A stretch of DNA of 63,963 bases from a virus: positions 1-63,963 of the IMG/VR virus record IMGVR_UViG_3300044940_000357; one strand, given 5' to 3'. A model generated the notes under the pieces. It saw nothing but the letters and a program-made list of their open reading frames with translations, was not told the DNA's origin and did no database searches. The stretch's first letter is position 1. Each line of letters opens with the position of its first letter. Below, in pieces: positions 18,429 to 25,608 of this stretch. The translations under genes were made by a program, and so were the position numbers.

Positions 18429-18848
18429 ATGTTGTTATATAAACAGCCCATAACCCGTGAGGAAATGGGCAAACTGGGCAAAATCCTTAGAGCGATTTTG
18501 CCTAAGGATACTAAGATTACTTTTAACGAAGAAAAAATCGACATTTTTGCGTCCTACATATCATACGAGGGTAATTCTATTACCCGCGATAAGGAAAAAA
18601 TTGTCATTTTCACGGTATCAAGGTTTGAAGGCGCCCTCCTATTGGAGAGGTTGCCCATTCAAGAAACGTTTTTCTTTAATGGGGAACGCTCAGAGCGTTA
18701 CCCCGACGAAGATCCGACGGTGTCGGATTTATTAAAAAATCATGTGGATTCAGACAGTATAGTAGCTTACGTACTCTACAGAGAGCACGTTTGGGAGGAC
18801 TACTGGTCAATAAACACATCAAAGGAAGCAGAGATTCTGCTTCCTTGA
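18429..18848 (+). CDS. unknown protein in the hairpin-rich segment
   Basis: About 139 residues from ATG at 18429 (MLLYKQPITREEMG). An open frame extends upstream to 18333, but that part is the repeated leader element and unlikely to be translated. No family recognised. The gene carries many stems, for example 18478-18501 (8 bp), 18681-18704 (10 bp with a bulge) and 18712-18728 (7 bp). An 18-bp interrupted stem at 18813-18854 covers the stop codon. Confidence 0.68.
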   Translation: MLLYKQPITREEMGKLGKILRAILPKDTKITFNEEKIDIFASYISYEGNSITRDKEKIVIFTVSRFEGALLLERLPIQETFFFNGERSERYPDEDPTVSDLLKNHVDSDSIVAYVLYREHVWEDYWSINTSKEAEILLP

Positions 18849-18854
18849 CGTGTT

Positions 18855-18949
18855 CCCCCCTACCTTGGGCAAGTAGGGGGGTATCGCAGCCTACCCTTGC
18901 CGTCGTCTAACGGGCAATCGCCGTCATTTAAAACGGCAAGGGTTTTTTT
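18855..18949 (+). terminator. stable hairpin followed by intrinsic terminator
   Basis: A 9-bp C/G-rich stem at 18855-18881 is followed by a 10-bp stem, 18894-18903 with 18933-18942 (CCCTTGCCGT/ACGGCAAGGG), and then a run of seven T. This is a textbook intrinsic terminator after the 139-residue gene. Confidence 0.75.
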
Positions 18950-18963
18950 AATGGGGGATGTTT

Positions 18964-19002
18964 AATGGGGGATGCCGAAAACCCAAAGTAAAAAGAGTAG
19001 GC
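18964..19002 (+). repeat. GCCGAAAACCC...GAGTAGGC leader element, copy 2
   Basis: Shares GGGGATGCCGAAAACCC and AAAAGAGTAGGC with 18332-18368. A partial tandem AATGGGGGATG precedes it at 18950. It ends 19 bases before the ATG of the next gene. Confidence 0.6.
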
Positions 19003-19021
19003 GTAAATTGAAAAAATAGAA

Positions 19022-19282
19022 ATGGAAACTAGAACCATAATATCGGAGGTTAACACAGCTCACCTCCACATGATCAAGGAGAACTTTGATCATGAGTGCC
19101 CGCTTCCTGAGGGCGGGTACGTGCTATATTCATTTATATCAAATATTGAAGCAATTGAAGCTATAATTCTAATTGTAAAGAAAGAAAAGCTCATAAAAAC
19201 AAGAGCTTTTCTTTTCACCGGGGAGATTCTCCAATTAGAGAATTTCCTTGCTAAGCATGGGATTGAAATATCCCTAGCATAG
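19022..19282 (+). CDS. unknown small protein
   Basis: 86 residues (METRTIISEVNTAHLHMIKEN), with a hydrophobic beta strand EAIILIVKK. Not recognised. Inside the gene are stems at 19045-19067 (6 bp), 19069-19094 (9 bp), 19096-19120 (8 bp with one G-U) and 19182-19213 (11 bp), nearly end to end. The leader contains AAATTGAAAAAATAG, a variant of the recurring loop motif. Confidence 0.68.
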   Translation: METRTIISEVNTAHLHMIKENFDHECPLPEGGYVLYSFISNIEAIEAIILIVKKEKLIKTRAFLFTGEILQLENFLAKHGIEISLA

Positions 19283-19813
19283 CGAGCCTCCCCTTTGTCT
19301 CCTTGCCGCCATTTAATGGGTAAAACGGCAAGGGGGGTTTAAAGATGTCCCTGTCAAGCAGAATTGAAGATGACAGGGCATCTTTATTTTTATCCCTCCA
19401 CCTTGAGCAAGTGGAGGTGGGTGTTTGCTCATGTCCCTCAATCGGACCGCAAATGTAACGTCGTTATTTGATGGTTACTCAAGCTGGTTCGATGAGGGAC
19501 ACTTATTTGACTAAGACGGGGTCAGATAAGTAAAAATTAAACCGTCTCTGCCGAAGGCTCGCGACGCGTTTTGCTCGCTGAGCATTGGCAGATTCCCCGA
19601 AAGGGGAAATTAGCGCCCCTTAAGTGGGGCTTTAGCTTGTCCGTACCATACCGGACTTAAACATAGTATGGTAAGCCTTTGTACTAGGCTTTGATTGAGG
19701 AGCTATGCTCCAAAAGAAGGTACAAAGACCGTCGTCTAGATATTTATCTAGGCAGAATGTTAGGACGGCGCGCACAGGGTTCTGGAAAGCTTCTTACCTG
19801 TGCAAAATAAAGT
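19283..19813 (+). ncRNA. structured spacer upstream of tRNA-Arg
   Basis: About 530 bases with no convincing gene. Besides the terminator at 19341 it holds a 16-bp stem with a bulge and a G-U (19432-19448 with 19486-19501) enclosing a smaller hairpin. A 10-bp stem (19502-19530), a GAAA-tetraloop hairpin (19593-19608) and a string of 5-7 bp stems continue to the tRNA. Likely a processed transcript or tRNA leader. Confidence 0.5.
19341..19392 (+). terminator. intrinsic terminator
   Basis: A 15-bp stem with one bulge (AAAGATG-T-CCCTGTCA pairing with TGACAGGGCATCTTT) is followed by TATTTTTAT. The loop contains AATTGAAGA, the motif that recurs in this segment. Confidence 0.7.
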
Positions 19814-19887
<74 letters not shown>

Positions 19888-19930
19888 CGATTAAAAAACC
19901 TAATCACAATTAAAAAAACAAAAAAACGTT

Positions 19931-20344
19931 ATGAACAAAAAGTCACTCATCTTTGTGATCGCCATGGTGGTGGTCACATTGTTTTTGGCCACCTTTGCTG
20001 TGGCCAAGCCCCGCCCAAAATGGGTGCGGGTAAGTCACTCAATTTTAACAAGCGACTTAGGTCGCATTGATCGCGACACTGTCGCTATCAAGTTAACCTT
20101 CATCCGTTTCGACGGAGAAGGTAATCCCGTTGTCGCAAGAAATCTTGGGCTCCTCACAATCGAGGTGGCTTTCACTGTGGATCGCAGCGAAGCGATCCGC
20201 ATTATTAACGGCGGAAATCTTTCCGCCAACGGGCATGTCCTCGCCCGTTTCTCAGAGGGGACAAGAATAATTCGCGATCCTAAGGGTCGCGAAGTCCGCC
20301 GCATGAGAGCTGCGGACCTCTGCAGAATTTTATATGCAGAGTAA
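19931..20344 (+). CDS. exported or membrane-anchored protein
   Basis: 137 residues. The N-terminus MNKKSLIFVIAMVVV...AVAKP is a signal peptide or membrane anchor. The rest is a small beta-rich domain. A weakly similar protein with the same layout is encoded at 29874 (both have DxDTV followed by a GxNPV segment), in AT-rich sequence. The last 170 bases of the gene are covered by five hairpins almost without gaps: 20179-20198, 20210-20227, 20228-20249, 20271-20293 and 20318-20341. Function unknown. Confidence 0.72.
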   Translation: MNKKSLIFVIAMVVVTLFLATFAVAKPRPKWVRVSHSILTSDLGRIDRDTVAIKLTFIRFDGEGNPVVARNLGLLTIEVAFTVDRSEAIRIINGGNLSANGHVLARFSEGTRIIRDPKGREVRRMRAADLCRILYAE

Positions 20345-20345
20345 A

Positions 20346-20378
20346 AAACAAGGCGGTTTCTTTGAAGCCGCCTTGTTT
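20346..20378 (+). terminator. 15-bp hairpin just after the stop codon
   Basis: AAACAAGGCGG-TTTC / GAA-GCCGCCTTGTTT forms a 15-bp stem with one G-U pair and a 3-base loop, starting two bases after the stop. Only a short T stretch follows, so it may be a terminator or an RNA-stabilising hairpin. Confidence 0.6.
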
Positions 20379-21342
20379 CCCCAGCTATGGGTAAAATAGC
20401 AATCGTTTTATTTTTTTAACATGTACTATCGTCCCCGGGTAGTACATCAGTAGTGGCACAAGGAGGCCGCAAGGGGTGAAGGCATATGACCTTCAATGTA
20501 TAATAAATCGTGGTATTGAGCTAGACCACGTTGAAATAGTTAGCTCACCTGTCCACAAACACGGAGGTGTGACAGGTTCATGGGAGAAAGAGGCCGTCAA
20601 TATTAAACGACGTGTCTCTAAAGAGAAAAGGGTTTCCGTGTTGCGACTGAATCTCATGTCGCACAAGTTAACGACTTGACCCGAGATATATATAGCTCTG
20701 TACGCTAACAATAACTACGTCAACAATAGATGTAGGGAGTGGTGTATATCTATATATGTACGATTTGAGACTGGACAACTCAAATCAATATGTACAATGT
20801 CCAATAGCCGTACGCCACAACGGTTATGATATCTTAAGATATGAGTCGATATTAAAAGACCTTATCTTAGATATAATTATTTTAGTCAAGGGCATGAGTC
20901 GGGGTTGACATCCCGATAAGGGTATGGAGTAAAGACCATACTTGAAAACGTCAACGTCCGATAATCAAATCAACAATAGATTTGAGGAGGACGTTAGGGC
21001 GAATTGAAGTCGCCGTCTATATTTCTATCCTGTACGGATAGTTGTCAAAGTCGACCATGGGACTGAGACGTAAAAACAGAAAGAAGCCTAAGTCGTGCGA
21101 TGCTTCGCATCGATATGGTGAGCGCTCATGGTTATAGTAGGAGACATCCGACAATGTCGTATGTCGTTATTACTACTGAATAAGTCCGAAAGGACTCTGT
21201 CGTCTATGTGCGTGGCTGTGCATAGACCTGATGAGGGGTTAACCCGAAACAGTATTGCCCGCGTAAGATAAGACTGCGTTAAGGTCTTGTGAGTGATGCG
21301 TGCCCACTCAGAACGGCATTAATTTTTTATCCAAAATTGAAG
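20379..21342 (+). ncRNA. nearly 1 kb of structured non-coding RNA
   Basis: No convincing gene; one weak GTG-start frame lies at 20476-20679. The stretch is a chain of hairpins, for example 20421-20447, 20508-20529 and 20757-20792 (13 bp, interrupted). Nested stems at about 20953-20995 and a 5-bp hairpin with loop ATTGAAG (20998-21014) follow, then a GAAA tetraloop (21183-21196) and a 7-bp stem at 21201-21226. Either a long structured leader of the AAA+ gene or a separate RNA. Confidence 0.5.
20476..20679 (+). CDS. possible small ORF with GTG start (doubtful)
   Basis: 67 codons starting GTG, about ten bases after an AGGAGG-like sequence. The product (KAYDLQCIINRGIELDHVE at the start) is hydrophilic and unrecognised. 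Bacteroidota rarely use Shine-Dalgarno sites, and the whole stretch is structured RNA, so this may be chance. Confidence 0.25.
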   Translation: MKAYDLQCIINRGIELDHVEIVSSPVHKHGGVTGSWEKEAVNIKRRVSKEKRVSVLRLNLMSHKLTT

Positions 21343-21349
21343 ATGGGTA
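21328..21349 (+). promoter_or_regulatory. start-codon hairpin with AATTGAAGA loop (AAA+ gene)
   Basis: TATCC (21328-21332) pairs with GGGTA (21345-21349), one G-U, around loop AAAATTGAAGAT. The loop and stem contain the ATG at 21343-21345. A second, outer pairing ATTAATTTT with AAAATTAAT is possible. Closely matched by the hairpin at 24396-24420. Confidence 0.5.
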
Positions 21350-22467
21350 GAAAATTAATTAACGCCCTAGAATGCGAAAAGTATATACAACGTAAGCTTT
21401 TCGCATTCAACGCCGGCAAGACGCTGGCTAGGGCGTGGAACGCGGGGGAAAACGTTCTTCTTACTGGACCAGGTGGTTACGGTAAGACGGATGGAGCATA
21501 CTCTTTCTTTGAGTACCTCAAGTCTCAGGAAGCTATTATGGATGAAAATCCGTACATATTAGCTTTTGGACAAGGGATGACTGAAGAAAGACTCTTCGCT
21601 GGATTGGATATTAAAAAATTCCAATCAGAAGGGGAGTTAGTTTACAACCTTAAAAAGGCTTTTGTAAACTACGAGTATGTAATCTTTGAAGAATTGTTCG
21701 ATGCCTTTCCAGGCGTCTTATTAATCCTCAAAGATGTACTCCAATCGAAGAGCGTACGGTTAGGCGACACCGTATTCCCCTTGCGAACTAAATTTATAGT
21801 CGCCTGCACCAACCGTAGCAATGAGGAAGTCGCTACGGATAGAAGTACATGGGCCCTCTTGGAACGCTTTGTATTCCAGAAAGAGGTAACATGGACTTCG
21901 TGGGAAAAGTCTGACTACCTCTCAGCTTTCGAGGCAGCCACAGGCCAGAAAGCTGATGCCGTCATGGAGGCTGTGGCACGTATCGCTGCTGCCAGCAGCA
22001 AAGGTGAGATGAAAATATCACCTCGCACTGCTGGTAAAGGCCTAAAAGCGGTAAAACAAAACGGTAACGACATTACCGTTTTGGAAGATATTCTCGGCTT
22101 CGATAAGAAGTCCGTAAGAGAAGTCTTCACTGCTATGGAAGGCATAGCAGCAGACAAGACACAACGTGACCACGTAGCTGCGGTGGTTGCGTTATGTAAG
22201 CAGACAGCAGCTACTTCTTCGAATTCCGCCATTAAATTGGCGGTTGCCGCTAAACGAGTTCACGTAGAACTCGAGAAACTTAGCGGAATTCAACGTCGTG
22301 ATGCGAACGTTGAATTGTTCGAAGAAAGCATCATTGTCATAGAGAATCTGAGGGAGTCTCTATGGCAAAGAGCCAAGTCCCTTATTAACAAGCCACCAGT
22401 TGGCAGCTTGGCAGAGTTTATACAAAACTCTAGCACAAGCTCATTCGACTGGAGCTTGTTGAGATAA
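21343..22467 (+). CDS. MoxR-like AAA+ ATPase, hairpin-rich copy
   Basis: About 374 residues from ATG at 21343 (MGRKLINALECEKY), chosen because it aligns with the start of the paralogue at 34041. Walker A is TGPGGYGKT (about residues 41-49), Walker B YVIFEELFD (113-120), sensor 1 ACTN (154-157), then LLERFVF. MoxR-type ATPases work with VWA proteins to remodel or insert cofactors into partner proteins; the VWA partner follows. The gene is full of stems: 21371-21407 (11 bp) inside 21362-21436 (9 bp), 22057-22083 (11 bp), 22247-22286 and 22287-22316 (10 bp). The 34041 copy lacks these. Confidence 0.88.
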   Translation: MGRKLINALECEKYIQRKLFAFNAGKTLARAWNAGENVLLTGPGGYGKTDGAYSFFEYLKSQEAIMDENPYILAFGQGMTEERLFAGLDIKKFQSEGELVYNLKKAFVNYEYVIFEELFDAFPGVLLILKDVLQSKSVRLGDTVFPLRTKFIVACTNRSNEEVATDRSTWALLERFVFQKEVTWTSWEKSDYLSAFEAATGQKADAVMEAVARIAAASSKGEMKISPRTAGKGLKAVKQNGNDITVLEDILGFDKKSVREVFTAMEGIAADKTQRDHVAAVVALCKQTAATSSNSAIKLAVAAKRVHVELEKLSGIQRRDANVELFEESIIVIENLRESLWQRAKSLINKPPVGSLAEFIQNSSTSSFDWSLLR

Positions 22468-22538
22468 TCGTTAACCCAATCTCTTGGGTTTGACTTGCAT
22501 ATAAGGTTAATCGTAAAAGCAAGGTAGTTATAATTTTA

Positions 22539-22568
22539 TGGGGTTATGAAAAAAAGAACCATACCCCA
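22539..22568 (+). promoter_or_regulatory. hairpin sequestering the VWA start codon
   Basis: TGGGG-T-TATG (22539-22548) pairs with CATACCCCA (22560-22568): 9 bp with one bulged T and an A-rich loop. The initiating ATG (22546-22548) lies inside the stem, so folding would block translation. Confidence 0.5.
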
Positions 22569-23775
22569 CCATCTGTACGTTGAGCCTACGCGGCGAGACG
22601 TACAAGAAAGATTTAAGGAGTTAGGTTTTGATAAAACCTACTCTTATGATCTCGTACGGGATATTGCTAATGCGATGTCTCACGTACAGAATGGTGGGAA
22701 AGTCACTGACGCAATGACCAACGTCAGTGATTGGGTTCTTCCTTCTGACTATAAGTCAGAGAGGGAATATCAAAGAGCACTCTCGTATCACGAGAATGTT
22801 CAAAGATTTATTTCTTCTCTTGACTTTGACAAGTTCAGTGGCAATACTCCGCTTGCAAAAGCGGCAAGTGTTGTTGCTGCACTGTCTAGTCAAGAAGGGG
22901 GACAAGGCAGTGAGGGTGATGGTCAACCCTTGCCAATCTTCCGAGGTTCGTCAGAATCTATGGAAGAAAAGGCTAAAAAGTTGGAAGAGGCAGTTGATCA
23001 AACTGTCGAGGCTAACAAAAGCCTTGCGAGGTACATCATCAATCCTGATGAGTCCTCCCCAGAGGTGGCTCTCGCGACCTTGAACAGCGAGAATCGGGAT
23101 CTCTTAGCCAAGTTAGCGCTACTTGGTGACAGAGGTAAGATACGTTCACAGCGCACTTCTCCCACAAACAAACTCGCTCAAATGAGTGAGTATTCACAGG
23201 TGGGTCGTGTGAACGGTATGAGCAATGTCCTTCTTCCCACTTTCGGGTATAAATTTGCGACCAAGCAATTGGTTGTAAGAGAACCCGAACAATCAACAAG
23301 ACAAACCCTTGTCTTATTGATTGATAACAGCGGCTCTATGGACGAGACCGACAAATTAAGTTGGGTCAAAGCCATAGTAGTTGACAGACTAGACGCTGTC
23401 AGTAGGGGGGAAGCTGAATTGTACATCGGTTGGTTTGAATGTTCTCTCGACGAAGAGAACATTGTTAAAATTGCCAACAAAAAAGAAGCCATAGCTTTTT
23501 TACAAGAAGGCTTCTTGGGTAATTTTAACGGAGGCAAAACCGATGTGCAACGGGCCGTTGAACAAGTTTGCGAGGGAATCAAACTTGGAAGGCTCGGTAA
23601 TTATTCCCTCAACGGAGTTAAACCCCAAATCGTTGTAATGAACGATGGGCAAGACTTCGTTGACAGCAATTATAAACCCAGTGTTGTGACTCACGGGTTT
23701 ATCTTAGGGCGAGACAATGACGGAATGAAGTCAATGATCGCCAATTGCGGAGGTCACTATGAAAGATTTTTATAA
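22546..23775 (+). CDS. VWA-domain protein, hairpin-rich copy
   Basis: 409 residues. The C-terminal von Willebrand A domain has the metal-binding site LLIDNSGSMDE (DxSxS at about 260-264), GNFNGGKTD (Thr) and VVMNDGQDF (Asp). The N-terminal half is helical with an Asp/Gly-rich linker near residues 115-130. It pairs with the MoxR-like ATPase just upstream, as in known MoxR-VWA systems. Its closest relative in the window is at 35194, which has the same order, LIDDSGSM and GNFNGGGT. Gene-wide stems include 22622-22640, 22703-22730, 23173-23190 (with a G-U) and 23572-23610. Confidence 0.88.
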   Translation: MKKRTIPHHLYVEPTRRDVQERFKELGFDKTYSYDLVRDIANAMSHVQNGGKVTDAMTNVSDWVLPSDYKSEREYQRALSYHENVQRFISSLDFDKFSGNTPLAKAASVVAALSSQEGGQGSEGDGQPLPIFRGSSESMEEKAKKLEEAVDQTVEANKSLARYIINPDESSPEVALATLNSENRDLLAKLALLGDRGKIRSQRTSPTNKLAQMSEYSQVGRVNGMSNVLLPTFGYKFATKQLVVREPEQSTRQTLVLLIDNSGSMDETDKLSWVKAIVVDRLDAVSRGEAELYIGWFECSLDEENIVKIANKKEAIAFLQEGFLGNFNGGKTDVQRAVEQVCEGIKLGRLGNYSLNGVKPQIVVMNDGQDFVDSNYKPSVVTHGFILGRDNDGMKSMIANCGGHYERFL

Positions 23776-23983
23776 ATCTTTCTTTTCCCTATGCTCTACT
23801 AATAGGGATGTAAAACGATAGTAGCTGGAAGAAAACTACCCTACCTCAGGGTTATGTGACTATAAGGGTTAATGGGTGCGCTACCATTAGAAAAGTCACG
23901 CATATAAAAATCCTGCCATTGCAGGTTGAAACACAAAACCTTACCCAGTTTTGTGTGTATATAACTCATGGGTAATAAAGGAT
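23776..23983 (+). other. structured spacer between VWA and next gene
   Basis: Contains a 9-bp palindrome-like stem across the VWA stop (23760-23781), CCCTAT/ATAGGG, a GTGACT/AGTCAC stem with a nested hairpin, CCTGC-CATT-GCAGG, and the pseudoknot at 23931. No gene seen. Confidence 0.45.
23931..23975 (+). promoter_or_regulatory. candidate H-type pseudoknot before a start codon
   Basis: ACACAAAAC (23931-23939) pairs with GTTTTGTGT (23948-23956). The loop TTACCCA (23941-23947) is complementary to TGGGTAA (23969-23975), which lies eight bases before the ATG at 23984. The two pairings are topologically compatible as a pseudoknot and would occlude the translation start. Confidence 0.45.
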
Positions 23984-24229
23984 ATGGATAACTTTTTTCT
24001 TGAGTTGTTTATAGCAACTCAACAAGAAAGAATTCAATCCGAGGGATTGTTTTCTATCCTTTGCCGAATTGAAGAAGACAAGGATATGAAGAAAATCCCT
24101 TTCCACTCTCAAAAAGAGATGGAAGATTTCCTCTGGTTAAACAGAGGGAATTATCTATTCATCTCTTTGGAAGAGGCTGGGCTATTAATGTCCACCTCTC
24201 CGTTTGAGAACGGACTTGGATTGAATTGA
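23984..24229 (+). CDS. small protein following the AAA+/VWA pair
   Basis: About 81 residues from ATG at 23984 (MDNFFLELFIATQQE), preceded by AAAGG. It may correspond to the gene at 36551 that follows the other VWA copy: both have a Ser-Lys/Gln-rich turn and then an acidic helix (PFHSQKEMEDFLW versus IYFSSKDDFDVYI). A hairpin at 24055-24086 inside the gene has stem TATCCTT/AAGGATA and AATTGAAGA in its loop. Function unknown. Confidence 0.6.
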   Translation: MDNFFLELFIATQQERIQSEGLFSILCRIEEDKDMKKIPFHSQKEMEDFLWLNRGNYLFISLEEAGLLMSTSPFENGLGLN

Positions 24230-24413
24230 TTGGGGACCACCTGCACTAATCATCGGTGGGATATAAATAGAGGATTTTTTCTAACCATTCCGTTTTGTAA
24301 TATTACAAATAAAGGTTGAATCTGCGACAGGCATAGGGATATGTGCGAGTAATAGCAGAAGAGGAAGCCGAAAAGCTAAGTGAGTAGGCATTAATTATCC
24401 AAAAAATTGAAGA
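24230..24413 (+). other. structured spacer and leader
   Basis: Holds CCACC/GGTGG and GCATA/TGTGC stems and the palindrome TTGTAATATTACAA, followed by the third leader element and the start-codon hairpin of the next gene. No gene seen. Confidence 0.4.
24367..24389 (+). repeat. GCCGAAAA...GAGTAGGC leader element, copy 3
   Basis: GCCGAAAAGC and GAGTAGGC match the elements at 18332 and 18964; the centre differs. It ends 24 bases before the ATG at 24414. Confidence 0.5.
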
Positions 24414-24420
24414 ATGGATA
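24396..24420 (+). promoter_or_regulatory. start-codon hairpin with AATTGAAGA loop
   Basis: TATCC (24396-24400) pairs with GGATA (24416-24420); the loop is A-rich followed by TTGAAGAAT and contains the AT of the start codon, whose G is paired. TTAAT/ATTAA (24391-24395 with 24423-24427) extends it after a 2-base bulge. Upstream GCATTAATT and the loop are shared with 21319-21349. Confidence 0.5.
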
Positions 24421-24731
24421 TGATTAAGTCTTTATTTCCTCAGGTAGCCAAGTCTACCTTTGGAAAAAAAATGTTTAATCGCATAGCTCCCATTGTGGAG
24501 AAGCTGTGCGATGAAACATCGATGATCGCGATGCCCTCAATCGCAATGTTCCTGAGTTTCCATCCCGGAGCTTCTGCTCCGCAGCAGATGGTGTTTAACC
24601 ACCTTGCAGAAGTCGCACTGCAAGGCAACTGGAGGGTATTTGTTGCGACATATGGAGAACTTATTTCTCCTCTTGACCCGTTGGCTGTGTTGGGTCAGGA
24701 AGGAAGAAAGCAGTTCTTCCAGCCCATGTGA
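24414..24731 (+). CDS. unknown protein of the hairpin-rich segment
   Basis: 105 residues (MDMIKSLFPQVAKSTF), helical, with a hydrophobic centre (MPSIAMFLSFHPGASAP). Not recognised. Its stop overlaps the next GTG start (ATGTGA). Stems inside include 24480-24510 (9 bp with one G-U) and CGGAGC-TTCT-GCTCCG, and a CTTGCAG/CTGCAAG stem follows. Confidence 0.65.
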   Translation: MDMIKSLFPQVAKSTFGKKMFNRIAPIVEKLCDETSMIAMPSIAMFLSFHPGASAPQQMVFNHLAEVALQGNWRVFVATYGELISPLDPLAVLGQEGRKQFFQPM

Positions 24732-25078
24732 AACTCTACGTCCTTAACTCTGCGGTAATGCCAGAAGATGGTTATTATCGCAGAGTTAAGATAAGTAGAG
24801 AGAAGGCTTCCGAGATACTCAATACAGCCACAGAAATTGTATCTTCTGTTGGGTATCCGGAAGTTTGTCAAATAATATATGAAATATCAGGAGTTGTTGT
24901 TCCTCTTGATATTGAAAAGCGAGTAACAACATTTGCTGAAGATGAGTGTACTATATTAGTATGTAAACTTGTCTTCAGGGAAAAAGCAGAACGAAAAGGA
25001 GTTAATCGTCATACCGACATTAACGAATATGAGTTCTGCTTAGTTCATTATAAAAAAAATAACCCTTTTATCAAATAA
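24728..25078 (+). CDS. DUF1874 / AcrIII-1-like protein with altered active site
   Basis: 116 residues from a GTG overlapping the preceding stop. The pattern LYVLNSAV, YYRRVKIS, VSSVGYPEV, GVVVPLD and a final YEFCLV follows the DUF1874 (STIV B116 / AcrIII-1) family. Characterised members are ring nucleases that cleave cyclic tetra-adenylate and so block type III CRISPR signalling. The family's catalytic His lies in an IGH motif; here the position is Tyr (VGY, residue 43), so it may bind without cleaving or have another role. The gene opens with a 12-bp stem (CTTAACTCTGCG with its complement), and a 15-bp interrupted stem (24809-24866) follows. Confidence 0.62.
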   Translation: MKLYVLNSAVMPEDGYYRRVKISREKASEILNTATEIVSSVGYPEVCQIIYEISGVVVPLDIEKRVTTFAEDECTILVCKLVFREKAERKGVNRHTDINEYEFCLVHYKKNNPFIK

Positions 25079-25100
25079 ATAATAAAAGGGTTATTTTTTA
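25053..25100 (+). terminator. intrinsic terminator closing the hairpin-rich segment
   Basis: An A-rich stretch plus AACCCTTTTA pairs with TAAAAGGGTT plus T-run, up to 17 bp, overlapping the stop of the DUF1874 gene and ending in TTATTTTTTA. After this point the dense folding style stops. Confidence 0.75.
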
Positions 25101-25134
25101 ATTCATTCAAATCATAATCATTTATCATATTCAT

Positions 25135-25329
25135 ATGGAATTATATCCCGTAGTAGAATGCTTAACAAAAGAAGGAGCGTCATTTATTGTTTCTTTCTTT
25201 TGTGAAAAAGGTTTCGACTTCTACTTTGTATTTACAGGTAATAAGAAACCTTATCTTGTAGTTACAAACAAAGAAGGTCTAAAAGCTTTTGAGCAATGGA
25301 ATCATTCATTAGCAACAATTGTTCATTAG
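25135..25329 (+). CDS. small protein of unknown function
   Basis: 64 residues (MELYPVVECLTKEGASF), beta-rich with an aromatic FDFYFVF strand. Not recognised. Its 3' end runs into the first TTCATTAGCA repeats. The sequence is AT-rich without the dense hairpins found upstream. Confidence 0.55.
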   Translation: MELYPVVECLTKEGASFIVSFFCEKGFDFYFVFTGNKKPYLVVTNKEGLKAFEQWNHSLATIVH

Positions 25330-25392
25330 CAGGTTTCATTAGCAACTTATTCACTTTTCATTAGCAATTTTCATTAACATTTTTCATTAGCA
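25305..25392 (+). repeat. TTCATTAGCA short direct repeats
   Basis: TTCATTAGCA starts at 25305, 25322, 25335, 25357 and 25383, with a variant (TTCATTAACA) at 25370. Spacings are 17, 13, 22, 13 and 13 bases. The array ends 3 bases before the ATG at 25396. Could be a protein-binding array or a slippage product; the unit is not palindromic. Confidence 0.7.
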
Positions 25393-25395
25393 ATT

Positions 25396-25608
25396 ATGTA
25401 TCAAGTCACAAAAAATATAAACGGAGTCTATGCTGAGGCTACGTTTAAAACAAGAGAAGAGGCGTTGCGCCAAGCCACACGTTGGTTCGATTCCATGAAC
25501 ACTGATATTTCAGATTTATGCGGATCGTTCATTAGCCGTATTGTTAGCGGTAAGAATATAACTTATAGATTTCAAAAAGGATCATTAACAATAAGACATG
25601 AAAAATGA
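25396..25608 (+). CDS. small protein of unknown function
   Basis: 70 residues (MYQVTKNINGVYAEATFK). The pattern of a beta strand, then TREEALRQATRWF, resembles small phage proteins with a beta-alpha layout. It overlaps the next gene by 11 bases. Confidence 0.6.
   Translation: MYQVTKNINGVYAEATFKTREEALRQATRWFDSMNTDISDLCGSFISRIVSGKNITYRFQKGSLTIRHEK

Noticed and set aside
18029-18544. Minus-strand frames across 18.0-18.5 kb
   Set aside because: They arise because inverted repeats leave both strands open. Their products are Cys/Trp/Pro-rich without pattern, and all genes here are rightward.
22546-23775. Cobalt/magnesium chelatase
   Set aside because: AAA+ plus VWA resembles chelatase subunits, but the large catalytic subunit and pigment or cobalamin genes are absent; a MoxR-VWA pair is the safer call.
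25305-25392. CRISPR array
   Set aside because: Units of 10 bp with 3-12 base spacers, not palindromic and no cas genes: not a CRISPR.
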